Assembly: GCF_000004075.3 (NCBI RefSeq) | Contig: NC_026657.2 | Location: forward strand, 34,768,732 to 34,832,731 | Direction: 5' to 3' | DNA: 64,000 bases | DNA from: Cucumis sativus | Lineage: Eukaryota > Streptophyta > Magnoliopsida > Cucurbitales > Cucurbitaceae | Shown here: positions 13,430 through 24,199 of the stretch, piece after piece | How the letters are laid out: the number at the start of each line of letters is the position of its first letter | How positions within the stretch are numbered: position 1 is the first letter of the stretch | Program-made: the position numbers and the translations under genes | The notes under the pieces: generated by a model | The model's input: only the letters and a program-made list of their open reading frames with translations | Told to the model about the DNA's origin: nothing | The model's database searches: none

Positions 13430-14451
13430 TTTCCTTTCCTATTTCCCTCTCTTCTTCTTCTTCTTCTTCTTCTTCTTCAATCTACGGGAAGAGAAAGAAA
13501 AAATAAAAGTTGCAGAAAATTTTGTTTGCAATTATTATATTCTTCCTCTAACCTCAACTCTTTCTTTCTTGTGTTGGATCGGATCTGAAAGTGTACTTCA
13601 CAGACTCGGAAGTTAAACAACAAGAAACTCACAAAGTTGCTTCACTTTTCTTTCTGTGCTTGCATTTTTGGTGGGTCTCTATCGCTTTTTTTTTTTTAGT
13701 TCTTGTACTCTTGAAAGATTTGCTTGCCGCTGCATTGTGTAGTTGTTGAGGTTCGTGGATATATTGTTGGGTATTTTTTAGTTTTTGATTTTCATTAAAG
13801 ATTTGGGGGTTATGGGTTGAGTGTTTTTTTTTTTTTTTTAGTTTCACTTTCAAAGAATCAAAATCACTAGTTGAAGCTACTGGGGTTCTCGTCTTGTAAA
13901 TCTCTTGGAAATTTAGCTTGTTTTTGTTGTTTTTTTTAAAAGAGTGTTTTTGGGGAAATTAGATGAGGTGTTGATGCGTCTGAGGAAGAACTTTGAAATT
14001 ATTAGACGGGGGATTAAAGAATATGTTGCCGTTGTGTGATTACAAAGATATTTATAATTTACTTTATATGATTTTCCTTTTTTTTTTTCTTTTGAATTTG
14101 TAGGTTTTGATATTGCTTTGATTGTGAATCAAGGTTCACTGCTTGAGTTTCGGGTCAGCTATCAACAGGTATTTTTGATTTTATTCACAATCTTGGGGAT
14201 TTTCTTTGATTGCTTCGGTTGCTGGATATGGTATCTTCAATCTCTCTCATAGTTCATCTAAATCAATTTGAACTTTTAACTTCCAGGACAGATAGATATT
14301 CATTTGGCGTTTTTCAACAAAGGCATTAATAAGTGGAAGATTTTGTAATTAATGGCTTTGGAAATTACTATAATGGTTATTATCAATTGTTGCATCCCAT
14401 TCAGAACACCCTAAGATCTGGCCTGAAAGTTTGCTTGAGCCGGAGCTGCTG
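13430..14451 (+). promoter_or_regulatory. Promoter-proximal and 5' leader region of the D6PK-like gene
   Basis: A (CTT)n tract at about 13451-13479 within a pyrimidine-rich stretch is typical of plant 5' leaders. Downstream are possible leader introns: a branch and acceptor-like tract ending TTTGTAG near 14103, a donor-like CAACAGGTATTT near 14168 and an acceptor-like CTTCCAG near 14287. The kinase frame is stopped by TAA just upstream of 14367, so the leader is non-coding in that frame. The transcription start and the leader splicing are inferred only. Confidence 0.45.
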
Positions 14452-17002
14452 ATGGAACCACTTGTTGATGGTATGAGTTCTTTACTGAAGACTCAGAACC
14501 CGGCATCTACATCAAGGAATCTCGTTTCATCTCGCCAGCCATCTCCTAAACAATCTAGGAATGAAGCAACTTCGTCAACGTCCTATGCTATGTCTCAAAA
14601 TTGTGCCAAGAAACCTCTTCGCCATCCAAATGGGTCTTCTGTAAGTAATAAAAAACATCCTACCAATTTGAACGTGCAGAATGAAGGTTTAACTGATGTG
14701 ACAAAACACACACATGTTTCCAATAAGGGGAAATCCGAGCTCGTAAACCTGACAGATAGTTCAAATAAATCAACTGAAAGTTCTTTTCAGAAGAAGGTTT
14801 CTTCGGAGGGAGGTGGAGCAGAACCTCTTGTGAAGCATATTATTGATGATTCTAAGGATTGTTGCTCAAGTGGCTCAGATGAATCTGGAAATCAAGTATT
14901 GAACGCATCGAAAGGAGCTTCCACACAAATAATTGATCAACGAAAATCTCAACCAGCTGAAATATCTTGTCCAAGTCCTCAGAACAGCTTATATTCCACG
15001 ACTTTATATGCAGAGGCCAAGCAAAGTTTCTCAAACACAGAAGTCAGTGAATGTGCAAGTAGCATTGAAAAGTCTAGTGAAAGCGTCGATATCACAAATT
15101 CTCTTGATCTTGACAAGAGTAGGAAAACAAGTGTTTACCGAGGGAGCACTGGCAGTGATATCAGTGATGAAAGCAACTCAAGTAGTTTAAGCAATGCCAT
15201 GTATAAGCCTCATAAGGCAAACGATACAAGATGGGAAGCAATGCAAGTTGTGAGATCTCATGATGGGATGTTAGGACTTAACCATTTCCGATTGCTACGA
15301 AGACTGGGATGTGGCGATATTGGCAGTGTCTATCTTTCAGAGTTAACTGGTACCAAAACTTACTTTGCCATGAAGGTTATGGATAAGGCTGCTTTGGCAA
15401 GTAGGAAGAAGCTTCTGAGGGCTCAGACCGAACGCGAGATATTGCAATCTCTGGATCATCCTTTCCTGCCAACTTTGTACACACACTTTGAGACAGAAAA
15501 GTTCTCTTGTTTGGTAATGGAGTTTTGCCCTGGGGGCGACTTGCATGCTCTTAGGCAGAGACAGCCCGGCAAGTTTTTTCCAGAACATGCTGCAAGGTCT
15601 GGAATTGTTTTCTCATCCTTTAGCTCTATATTGCTTTCACTCTAATAACCAAACAGGACGTTTGATATCTCTATTAGGCTGTTCATATATGAATAAATCA
15701 AATATGAACAGCCCAATACGACCAGGTGGAAATATTTCTCCTCAACCTTTCCGCAGATTATCATAGAACTTCAACATGAAATCTTGATAGGCCCAGGAAG
15801 CACATATCTTTCTAATATAACTTTGACCTTCGATAACTTCTATTGCTTCTGCTCTCATTGCGCTCTTTGCTCAAATGCCCGGTGGAATAGATGTAAAGTT
15901 TTATGGTTATTTCTCTGTATGCTTTTAAGCCAAGCACCCCTCATTCATGTTACAACATTCCTGAAGTTTTCAACTTTTACCTTTCTGTTTGCTTATGAAG
16001 TTATTCTCTTATAGCTAGCAATGTACACATTATCGTTAGACTTCTGTAGACATCCGTTTTAATTGAACGGCAAAGGGACTGTTACTTATGGTCATCTTGA
16101 TTTTCACGTGATATGTTTTATACTTTTTCAGATTCTATGTGGCTGAAGTTCTCCTTGCTTTGGAGTATTTGCACATGCTTGGGATAATCTACAGGGACCT
16201 AAAACCTGAAAATGTGTTAGTGAGAGACGATGGGCACATAATGCTCTCTGATTTTGACCTGTCTCTTAGATGCGCAGTCTCCCCGACACTTGTTAAATCA
16301 TCGAACTCAGGTTTAGAAGCTAAAAGCTCAGGGTACTGTGTTCAGCCTGCTTGCATTGAACCTACTTGCATAATGCAGCCAGATTGTATCCAGCCTGCAT
16401 GTTTTACACCTCGCTTCCTAAGCAGACACAGGAAAGAAAAGAAGTCCAAACCAAAGAGTGAAGTATATCATCAAGTGAGCCCTCTACCGGAGCTCATTGC
16501 CGAGCCCACAAGTGCAAGATCAATGTCATTCGTTGGTACACACGAGTACCTAGCACCTGAAATCATAAAAGGTGAAGGCCATGGAAGTGCCGTGGATTGG
16601 TGGACTTTCGGGATCTTTCTTTACGAACTTTTGTTCGGTAGAACCCCATTCAAGGGGGCTGGGAACCGTGCTACTTTGTTTAATGTGGTTGGTCAGCCAT
16701 TGAGATTTCCTGAGTCTCCTTCTGTGAGCTTTGCAGCAAGAGACTTAATCCGAGGTTTGCTTGTAAAAGAACCACAGCATCGTCTCGCATATAGGCGTGG
16801 TGCTACCGAGATCAAGCAACATCCATTCTTCCAAAGCGTGAATTGGGCACTTATCCGCTGTGCCAATCCTCCTGAAGTGCCAAGAGTAGATGTCATTGAT
16901 TTCTCTTCAAGAATGGAGACACCACACACACCGGCAGGCGAAAAGATGCCGGGAGTCGATGTGAAGCCTTCAGGTAATTATTTAGAGATCGACTTCTTTT
17001 GA
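14452..17002 (+). CDS. AGCVIII serine/threonine kinase, D6PK-like (D6PKL/PVPK-1 group)
   Basis: Two coding exons, 14452-15596 and 16132-17002, encode 671 residues. The intron splits an Arg codon (AAG|GTCTGG to TTTCAG|ATTC). ATG 14452 is the first ATG of the frame; an in-frame stop lies about 85 bases upstream. Residues 1 to about 275 are a Ser-rich variable region. The kinase domain starts near F279, with glycine loop GCGDIG (286-291), catalytic Lys308, YRDLKPEN with Asp404, and DFD (422-424) in place of DFG, the AGCVIII hallmark. An insertion of about 87 residues follows, with a run of QPAC/EPTC/QPDC cysteine motifs, then [12 protein letters not shown]. The protein ends EIDFF, a PIF-like hydrophobic tail. 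Known D6PKs sit at the basal plasma membrane and phosphorylate PIN auxin carriers. An AATAAA signal lies at 17194. The subfamily is clear; the exact orthologue is not. Confidence 0.95.
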
Positions 17003-17193
17003 ATCTTATTGTCAGTTTGTCTTTCAACCAATCTCCCTTCTCATCTCCTCATTTGTATTGTGCTGAAATTCAATGCCTTCCTTGTTTTTTCCATTGCAAT
17101 GGGGGTTGCTGAAGTCCTGTTGTGGTTTCATTTTTTTTCTTCTTCTTTTTTAACTATCACTCTGTAACTCTACTGTGATGTCTGGTGATGCAT

Positions 17194-17199
17194 AATAAA
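17194..17199 (+). promoter_or_regulatory. Polyadenylation signal of the D6PK-like gene
   Basis: An AATAAA hexamer lies 192 bases after the stop codon, in a T-rich 3' untranslated stretch. Its position fits a plant near-upstream element; use is inferred. Confidence 0.55.
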
Positions 17200-17259
17200 A
17201 CCTGTCTGAGAAAATATGAAGAAGATGCATCAAATCAAATCAAAACTGGGGAATGGAAT

Positions 17260-18840
17260 TGTTGGATTTCCTCTTATACTGACATAATTCTTTCATTATT
17301 TTAACTTCTCCTCTTTGATTTATCTTTAGAACAGTCTGTTTAGACAAGGATTCTGTTGCTTTTCTTGTTGACAGCAAGGAGACAGTCTGTTGGTGAACAA
17401 AGTTCCATTTCTTTTGATATAGGGAGAAAATAATAATAATAATAAGATTCAATTTCATAACAATTTTGTTTTCAACTTTTTATGCCTGCAAAAAAGTTCA
17501 ACTTCCAACTAATTTAATAAACTTCAAAAAGTTGTTTTTTCATTATAGTTTATACACACACACACACACGTTAAAGGTTATTATCTGCCTTCTGATATGA
17601 TGTCCATTTACCTTCTCTTTCAATCATGCTCTCAACTGTAGAGTAGTATTTAAACTTCGTGTGTATTTTAAAAGATCAGATTAAATGTTTGATTCTTTTC
17701 TACTCACATTTACTGTATTTGTTGTCTACACAAACTTTTGGCACAAAATCATATGCTTTGATGATATCAATTTTGGATACAACAATATCCAACATCAGTA
17801 TAGTTCCAATTTTATTTAAATTTGATCCAATCCAAACGGATACTTCCATTTGATTCAAATTTTATTTGGAGATACATGCAAGAGACTAAATCTAAATAGA
17901 AACTAAAGTCAAATATCAAATATCTTTAAAATCTATGGTTTATTTAATTATAATATTCATATTATTAAAAAGATATTTTAGGCCTTTTTTTTCTTGGTAA
18001 TCTCTATAGACAATTATGTGAACTAATAAATGATGATAATAATAATTATAAAAAAGCAATGGAAATGTCACAATTTTAGCTGTCGGTTGTTGGGGGCTCC
18101 CTCTTTCTAATGTATACTTTTTTGCATCATTTGAGTTTTTATTCTAATTTTTAGGGAAATAAAATGTAATTTATATATTACTATATTTATTCATCCATAT
18201 ATTTAATATAAATAACTTTCAAATGAGTTAATTAATAATAGAGTGCTTTCAATTTCATTACAATAATAGACCTTATAGAATAAATGGTTTCATTTTATTT
18301 ATTTGATCATTTTGGGAGAAAGCAATTTGGAGTAGAAATATATTTTTTTTCTTTTTTCTTTTAGGTTGTGCAAAGCACTAAATTAGATCGATGAAAATTT
18401 TTTAAAATGTTTATTAAGCCTATAAAGTATATAATATGTTTCAGGCTAAATTATTAAGAAAACAAACATGGAAACATTGTCACCTTTTAAAAAAGTATAT
18501 ATACTCTTTCTATTGTTAAGAGTATAAATATATCAGAATTTGGAACTATACAAGAAGGGAATAAATGAACCGAGTCTAGTGAATAATTACAAAAAGACTT
18601 CAAAACTAAAGATCGAAAAAAACTTTTTCTATAATTTAATCAACTTGATCCAAAAGACTCCACGTGATAGCACAAGTTTCATTCTACCACAAAATAGCCT
18701 TTATCACCTTGAGAACCGACAATACTAAAGTCTTTGGTCTAACCACCTAAGCAAAGTCACCTCCAAGAGCTACGATCGAGGTCTGATACTTTCCTTCTTG
18801 CAAAGAATATAATAATTGAGTTCGACAAAATTTCAGATAA
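17260..18840. other. Intergenic region between the kinase and PPR genes
   Basis: No gene is seen. It contains an (AC)n microsatellite at about 17554-17569 and short AT-rich frames without domain content. Confidence 0.6.
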
Positions 18841-18887
18841 TTGTTAATTGTGGTTTTAACATCCTCAAAGCTGAGCACAAATCTAGT

Positions 18888-18970
18888 TAGATTTTAAGTT
18901 GAATTTGCCTTCACCCAACAACTTAAGCTTTTGGCTTTTGGATTGAATCGGTGACAATCTCGTGAAAAAC
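18888..18970 (+). mobile_element. Solo LTR-like fragment of a TRIM-type element, 3' of the PPR gene
   Basis: The segment reads GTTAGATTTTAAG, then TTGCCTTCA, ACAACTTAAGCTTTTGG, and TTGAATCGGTGAC. It resembles the putative LTR at 23388-23458 (TTGCCTTCAACGACAAACTT, then TTTTGGGTGAATTGGTGG). The degenerate PPR copy lacks it: there the sequence runs directly from GCTAAGCACACATCTTG to AATGGATTATAT. It is therefore an insertion specific to this copy. I could not identify a clean target duplication. Confidence 0.55.
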
Positions 18971-19034
18971 GAATGGATTATATAGTTTGGTTTACCACTC
19001 AATTTCAAGACACCCTCCTATAAGAGAATGTTTG

Positions 19035-21164
19035 CTATACAACTTCCACACTGCCTTGTAAATAAGATCTTGAGTTAGAGCTATGACTTTCATCTTTCAT
19101 ATTAACATTCAAATTTCTTAGCAGCCTATAAATCTGGTCAGATTCTGAGTGTAATCTATCATTAGCTACAAAACTATGGACCTCATTCCCTGCTTCAATT
19201 ACACTTTCCCCAAGCATCTTCTTCAAACGCTTCTCCTTGACCATATCCCTAAGTTTTCCCACATTGTCCCAATTCTTCTCCACAGCATAAATTTTAGATA
19301 GCAGTATATGATACCCTGCATTATTAGGATCTAACTTGAAGAGATTCTTTGCTGCAATTTCTCCCAATTCAGATTTGTGATGAACACAAGCAGCGCCTAA
19401 AAGGGCACCCCAGACATGGGGCCCTGCTGGAATTGGCATTTTCTCAACAAAGTTTAGAGCCCTGTCGAGTTCTCCGGTTCGACCAAGAAGATCGACAATG
19501 ATGCTGTAATGCTCCATCATGGGTTTTATTCTGTATTTATGCAACATCATGTTGAATATCTTGATCCCTTCTTCAATCAAACCAGCATGGCTACAAGCAG
19601 ATAGCAATGAGAGAAATGTTACTTCATTAGGCATAACTTCTGATGTCTCTATCATTTTGTTGAACAGTTTCAAAGCTTCTCTTCCTTGTCCCTGGATTCC
19701 ATAACCTGCAATGATTGCACTCCAAGTAACAATGTCTTTTACTTTCAGCCCTTCAAATACTTTCATGGCATTAACTATGTTACCACATTTTGAATACAGT
19801 TCTATGAGTGAAGCTCCAACAAAAATGTTATTAGTAAAGCCAGTTTTGATAACATAGTCATGGAGGCAAAGTGCTTGTTGGAGAATGCCCAAATCTGAAC
19901 AAGAAACAAGAATTTTCACCATGGCAACAGCATCGGGTTTTATGTTGTTCAACCGCATGGTATTGAAGGTTCCCATTGATTTGAAAGACATTCCATTTGT
20001 GGAATAACCACTTAGCAAGGCAGCCCAAGAAACCACATCTTTTTTAGGCATTTTTTCAAAGACATCAAGGGCTTCTTCAGGTGAAAAGCACTTCATGTAC
20101 ATATCAATTAGTGCCGTGGAAACTGAAATGTCCAACTCCAAACCTTTCCTAGCAACAAGTTCATGGATCCTTTTTCCCTCTTCCAAGTTACATGCAACTG
20201 CACATGCTTGTAACGCAGCAACCACTGTAACTGAATTGAATTTGATTTTCCTATCAATCATTTCATTGAAAAGATTTAGTGCTTCAGCTGCTAAACCATT
20301 GTGAGAATAACAAGCAATTAACGAGCTCCATGAAATTACATCTTTTGTCGGCATTTTCTCAAACAATTTGGCTGCAGCATTTACCGATCCCGTCTTCGCA
20401 TATAGATTCAACAACGAGTTAGCCAAAGATAAATCATAATCTAGATTTCGTCTAATCATAAAGCCATGTATGCTACTCCCAAGCTTAGAGTCTGATAGTT
20501 GAGTGCACGCCGACGCTAAGCTGACAAGCGTGATAGGATCAGGATTTAAATGCTCGATAATCACCATTTGAGAGAAAAAATCAACTGCCTTCTCAGCATT
20601 TCCATTCTGCTCATACCCAGTTATCATCGAAGTCCACATAACCACATCTGGTTGAGAAAATCCCAAGAAAACCTGAAATGCCTCGTCCATTTTTCCACAT
20701 TTCGAGTACAGTTCAATCAAGGAAGCCCCAACAAACATGTCAACATCAGTTTTCTCAATTTTCTCGACAAACCCATGAACCATCTTTCCAAATTCAAGAG
20801 CTTGCAACCCTGCACAGGCCTTCAAAACTATAGGAATGGTGTAATTGTCGGGTTTCCCTTTTGTAATTCCATAAGATACCATATCATGAAAGAGATGTAA
20901 AGTTTGTTTCCATTGATTTTCTTTGCAGTAGCTTCTAAGAAGAGCATTCCAGAGGTGTACTGTTTTGGTTGGCGTTTCATCAAACACCTTGTGTGCTTGC
21001 TCAAGAGAAGTGTATTTTGAATGCAGGGCACTAAGTTTGGTGGCAAAGAAACTATCATGAGTAAGGCCAAGTTTGAGCGTAAGACATTGCAATTGAGCTA
21101 GAATTTTGCTACTGTTACATTTTTCAAACAACCTCACTAGTTGATCCCTGCTAGAGCTTTTCAT
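19035..21164 (-). CDS. PLS-class pentatricopeptide repeat protein with E-type C-terminus
   Basis: A single exon encodes 709 residues. ATG at 21164 (MKSSSRDQL) is the first ATG; the frame extends 14 codons further upstream but only to a GTG. PPR motifs run through most of the protein, with recurring signatures such as VFDETPTKTVHLWNALLRSY, LIELYSKCG, DVISWSSLIACYSHNG and LIDMYMKC. The E region follows (HVWGALLGAACVHHKSELGE, then AGYHILLSKIYA) and an E2-like stretch (EVHSFVANDRLHSESDQIYR). There is no DYW deaminase domain. Such proteins are imported into mitochondria or chloroplasts and bind single RNA sites, usually for C-to-U editing with a partner supplying the deaminase; the target cannot be read here. 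It is head to head with the sucrase/ferredoxin-like gene, 239 bases between ATGs. A decayed copy lies at 24.5-27.1 kb. Confidence 0.95.
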   Translation of the reverse strand: MKSSSRDQLVRLFEKCNSSKILAQLQCLTLKLGLTHDSFFATKLSALHSKYTSLEQAHKVFDETPTKTVHLWNALLRSYCKENQWKQTLHLFHDMVSYGITKGKPDNYTIPIVLKACAGLQALEFGKMVHGFVEKIEKTDVDMFVGASLIELYSKCGKMDEAFQVFLGFSQPDVVMWTSMITGYEQNGNAEKAVDFFSQMVIIEHLNPDPITLVSLASACTQLSDSKLGSSIHGFMIRRNLDYDLSLANSLLNLYAKTGSVNAAAKLFEKMPTKDVISWSSLIACYSHNGLAAEALNLFNEMIDRKIKFNSVTVVAALQACAVACNLEEGKRIHELVARKGLELDISVSTALIDMYMKCFSPEEALDVFEKMPKKDVVSWAALLSGYSTNGMSFKSMGTFNTMRLNNIKPDAVAMVKILVSCSDLGILQQALCLHDYVIKTGFTNNIFVGASLIELYSKCGNIVNAMKVFEGLKVKDIVTWSAIIAGYGIQGQGREALKLFNKMIETSEVMPNEVTFLSLLSACSHAGLIEEGIKIFNMMLHKYRIKPMMEHYSIIVDLLGRTGELDRALNFVEKMPIPAGPHVWGALLGAACVHHKSELGEIAAKNLFKLDPNNAGYHILLSKIYAVEKNWDNVGKLRDMVKEKRLKKMLGESVIEAGNEVHSFVANDRLHSESDQIYRLLRNLNVNMKDESHSSNSRSYLQGSVEVV

Positions 21165-21403
21165 GTATGTGATTGAGAAACTGCAGAACAAGAGAAAGAC
21201 GATCACCTATCGCAGCTCACTACTCAACCATTTCGACTCTATTACTCTATTCACAAACTTAACATTTTCACTATAATTTTTTTAGAATGTTATTTTATTC
21301 TTATTTTTTCATTTTCACCCGCAAAGGCGCGCATTTATTTGCCCGTACTCTCAACGGCCTTCGGCGTCAGGCGACACGGCGGCGCCTCCCAAAAGACGAA
21401 GCT
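21165..21403. promoter_or_regulatory. Shared divergent promoter of the PPR and sucrase/ferredoxin-like genes
   Basis: Only 239 bases separate the two opposed ATGs (PPR 21164 on -, sucrase/ferredoxin-like 21404 on +). If the upstream in-frame ATG at 21287 were used instead, the gap would be 122 bases. Both genes must draw on this small interval, so a bidirectional promoter is the simplest reading. No strong TATA box was found on either strand. Confidence 0.6.
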
Positions 21404-24199
21404 ATGCGTTTATGGCGTCCACATCGTTCCCTCTCATTTGCCGGAAAAACTCCACGTGAGTCTCTCTTGTTTTTCCGTTCGACCAATCTCTCCTCTTCCC
21501 ACCGAATCCAGTCGCCAATTTTGCTCCACTTCTCGGAATCTCGCCGTTTCTCTACATTTTCAATTGCCGATGACGAGAAGCATGGTTTCAGTCGGCCGGA
21601 GATGTATCGGAGCAACCTTGCTGGAACGGTTTCTGCTTACGAGCGCCATGTGTTCCTGTGTTATCGAAGTCCTGAGGTCTGGCCGACCCGCGTTGAAGAC
21701 TCGGACGCCGATCTGCTGCCGAAGCTTCTATCTTCTGCCATCAAAGCTCATAAAAATGAGATCTCTTTTAGGGTTAGTAATGCACTTTTGATAATTGAAT
21801 TTGAAACGGTAGCGTATTTGATTCATGAGAAGGCTTTGTTGTTTATAGTTTACAGAATTTGAGTGCTCTCCCATCACTTTTATATATTTCTCATCGTTTT
21901 GGCTTGCTTGCTAGACAAAACTGACGATATGCGAAGCCGGGGAGGGAACGGAGTGTTCGGATGGAGATGTATTGATTTTTCCGGAAATGGTCAAATACAG
22001 GTGAGGTAATTGATTTAGTTCTCATAATCATCATCGATTGGCTTATTTTGACATAAACTGAATGATAGTGTGCGTTAACAATTTGTTGTTACGGTAGAAA
22101 CTAAAATCTGATTTGTTCCAAAAGGTAATTGAATTGTAATCGCGGTAGATTATAATACATTAATCCCAATTAAACGGCCGATCTTTAGGACCTTTGAAGA
22201 TCATTAATGTTATTCCCTTGTTTACCTGTTTTTGTAGACAAATTATGATCATGAGTTCTTTTGTTCAGTCCAATATATTATCACTTTCATTCCTTAGGAG
22301 TTAATTTGATTGTGTCTCTATTTCTGCCGTGATTTTTTTCCGTTACAAGATGAGCAATGACCCCGTCTCCCCCCCATCACACCTACCCAATATACAGGGG
22401 CTTGAAAGATAAAGATGTGGAGATGTTTGTTGAGGATGTGCTTTTGAATGGTAAACTGTGGGACTCTGGAGTATACGATGTTTTGGCTGGCTCTTACATT
22501 TTTGTATGTGCACATGGTAGTCGAGATAAGAGATGCGGTGTCTGTGGACCAGTTCTTGTTTCGAAACTTAAAGAGGAGATCGAACTTAGAGGGCTGAAGG
22601 ATCAAACTTATGTCTATCCATGTTCACACATTGGTGGACACAAGTATGCTGGAAACTTGATTATATATAGCCCAGATTCAGATGGGAGAATCATGGGGCA
22701 TTGGTAAGAAAAGTCTTAAATAGAGAAAATACTTCACCCCAGGTGAGAGAGATTTTCAATTGGTTTGATAGTTAATTACACATATTAAATTTAGGTATGG
22801 CTATGTTACTCCTGATGATGTGCCTGAATTGCTGGACAAGCATATTGGAAAGGGAGAGATAGTAGAAAGGCTTTGGAGGTTAGTGTTTTTCCGGTTTGCC
22901 ACATTCTTTCTGATAGTTCATCTTGAGTCCTATTGAGACACATAACTATTGTCCATTAGTAGCCGCTGCTAGTAGCTTATCAGTTTGACCATGCAGTTTA
23001 TAAGCAGCATCCTTCTTGTTTTTGTTTAATTTCATGTAAGTGTTTATTTTGTTGCTAAGATCTGGATAAAGTACAAATCATTTTCACTTGTTTGTGTTTG
23101 ATTTCATTCAAGTGTTTATTTGAGAGTAAGATATGGATTCAGTATAACAAATCGTTTTCAAGGACAAGTGATAGATTACTACTAGATTTATTTATTGGGT
23201 AATTACAATTGATAGCAATTTTAGGGATAATAATCAAGTGTATTGTAACATTTTAAAAAGAAATATGGTATCAGAGCAGGTGGTCCATAGAGGTCCTGTG
23301 TTCAAGCCCCTGCATTATCGCTCCAATTAAAATTGATTTCTACTTGTTAGGACTTTTAAATATTTCAAGCCCACAAGTGAGAGAGAGTATTAGTGATATA
23401 TAATTAAAGTTGCCTTCAACGACAAACTTAAGGTTTTGGGTGAATTGGTGGTTTAATAAATAGAATGATAATATGTAATTATAATAAAAAGGAAACTATC
23501 ATGAGCTCCAACATATATGGGATTAGATGGGATAGTCTATGCTTCATAGTGGATATATAGAGTTTTCAAATCTAGATAACATAAAGGAATCAAAATTCTC
23601 AATTTCCTATAGAAAATCTAATCACGTAACTAGAGATCAGAGAATTACAAGCTAAACATAGAATGATCAATATAATATATAGTTTTAGAATAAAAAACAC
23701 ACTATCATGAGCTCCAACGTGTATGGGATTAGTAGGGATAATTTATGCTTCAGGGTGGATCTATAGTGTGTATCCGAATCTAGATAACATAAGAGGAAGA
23801 GAAATTCTCAGTTTCTTACAAAAAAATTGGGTCTCTAATTAAGACCTGTGAATTACAAGCGTTAAACATAGAATGATCAATATATTATATGATTAGAATA
23901 GAAAAAACTTTTATGAGCTCCAACATGTACAGAACTAGAAGGGATAGTCTATGCTTCAGGGTGGATGTATAGAGTTTTCAAGTCCAGATAACATAAAGGA
24001 ACCAAAATTATTTGGTTACATGACAGTCGAGCTTGGAACCTTTCTTTTCTTGTTATCCTATAAGTTGAAAACTGTGTGATTTGGGATTGACAATTGCAGG
24101 GGTCGAATGGAGAGGACCTGTGATGAGGAAGGTAAAAAAGAAGACGAAGATAAACTTCCTAGCACTGAAATTTATAAGGAAACTACAAACAAGCCTTAA
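21404..24199 (+). CDS. Sucrase/ferredoxin-like family protein (thioredoxin-like [2Fe-2S] fold, AIM32-like)
   Basis: Five coding exons, 21404-21772, 21915-22000, 22398-22703, 22795-22878 and 24100-24199, give 314 residues with consistent phases. The N-terminus is Ser/Arg-rich with RRFSTFS, like an organelle transit peptide; an in-frame ATG at 21287 would add 39 residues. The core reads YERHVFLCYRSPEVWP, VLIFPEMVKYRGL, FVCAHGSRDKRCGVCGP and YPCSHIGGHKYAGNLIIY. It contains the Cys and His residues expected of this family (HGSRDxRCG and SHxGGHKxAGN). This fold is shared with AIM32, a mitochondrial protein; plant functions are largely unknown. The TAA at 24197 appears to truncate a longer family tail: the frame continues (EDGRQGNIREVAG), then a +1 frame reads GTFSCWIRTSEQLDIL. 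Intron 4 (1.2 kb) holds a TRIM remnant and a 206-bp tandem repeat. Confidence 0.9.
23266..23458 (+). mobile_element. TRIM-like retroelement remnant (PBS, short interior, PPT, 3' LTR) in intron 4
   Basis: TGGTATCAGAGC at 23266-23277 is the classic primer-binding site complementary to initiator tRNA-Met. About 100 bases of non-coding interior follow, then a purine tract at 23375-23387 (AAGTGAGAGAGAG). An LTR-like segment of about 70 bp (23388-23458) then starts TATTAGTGATATATAATT and ends GGTTTAATA. This order in under 200 bases, with no gag or pol, is the layout of terminal-repeat retrotransposons in miniature. The 5' LTR expected before the primer site is not recognisable. It lies sense to the host gene. 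Confidence 0.65.
23495..24010 (+). repeat. 206-bp tandem repeat, about 2.5 copies, in intron 4
   Basis: Units start at 23495, 23701 and 23907, so the period is exactly 206 twice. Each opens with an ACT..ATGAGCTCCAAC motif, then TATGCTTCA, GGTGGAT or GTGGAT, and CTAGATAACATAA or CAGATAACATAA. Units 1 and 2 end in AAACATAGAATGATCAATAT. The third unit stops after about 104 bases, close to GGAACCAAAATT. Copies have diverged by substitutions and small indels. The repeat is intronic with no open frame. Confidence 0.9.

Noticed and set aside
14431-14451. Longer start for the D6PK-like kinase
   Set aside because: The codon at 14431 is TTG; the first ATG of the frame is 14452.
19035-21206. Longer PPR start at 21206
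   Set aside because: That codon is GTG; the first ATG in frame is at 21164.
23266-23330. Possible tRNA or tRNA-derived SINE at GGTATCAGAGC...GTTCAAGCC
   Set aside because: No cloverleaf forms. The motif is the initiator-tRNA primer-binding site, and it is followed by a purine tract and an LTR-like segment, which fits a TRIM better.
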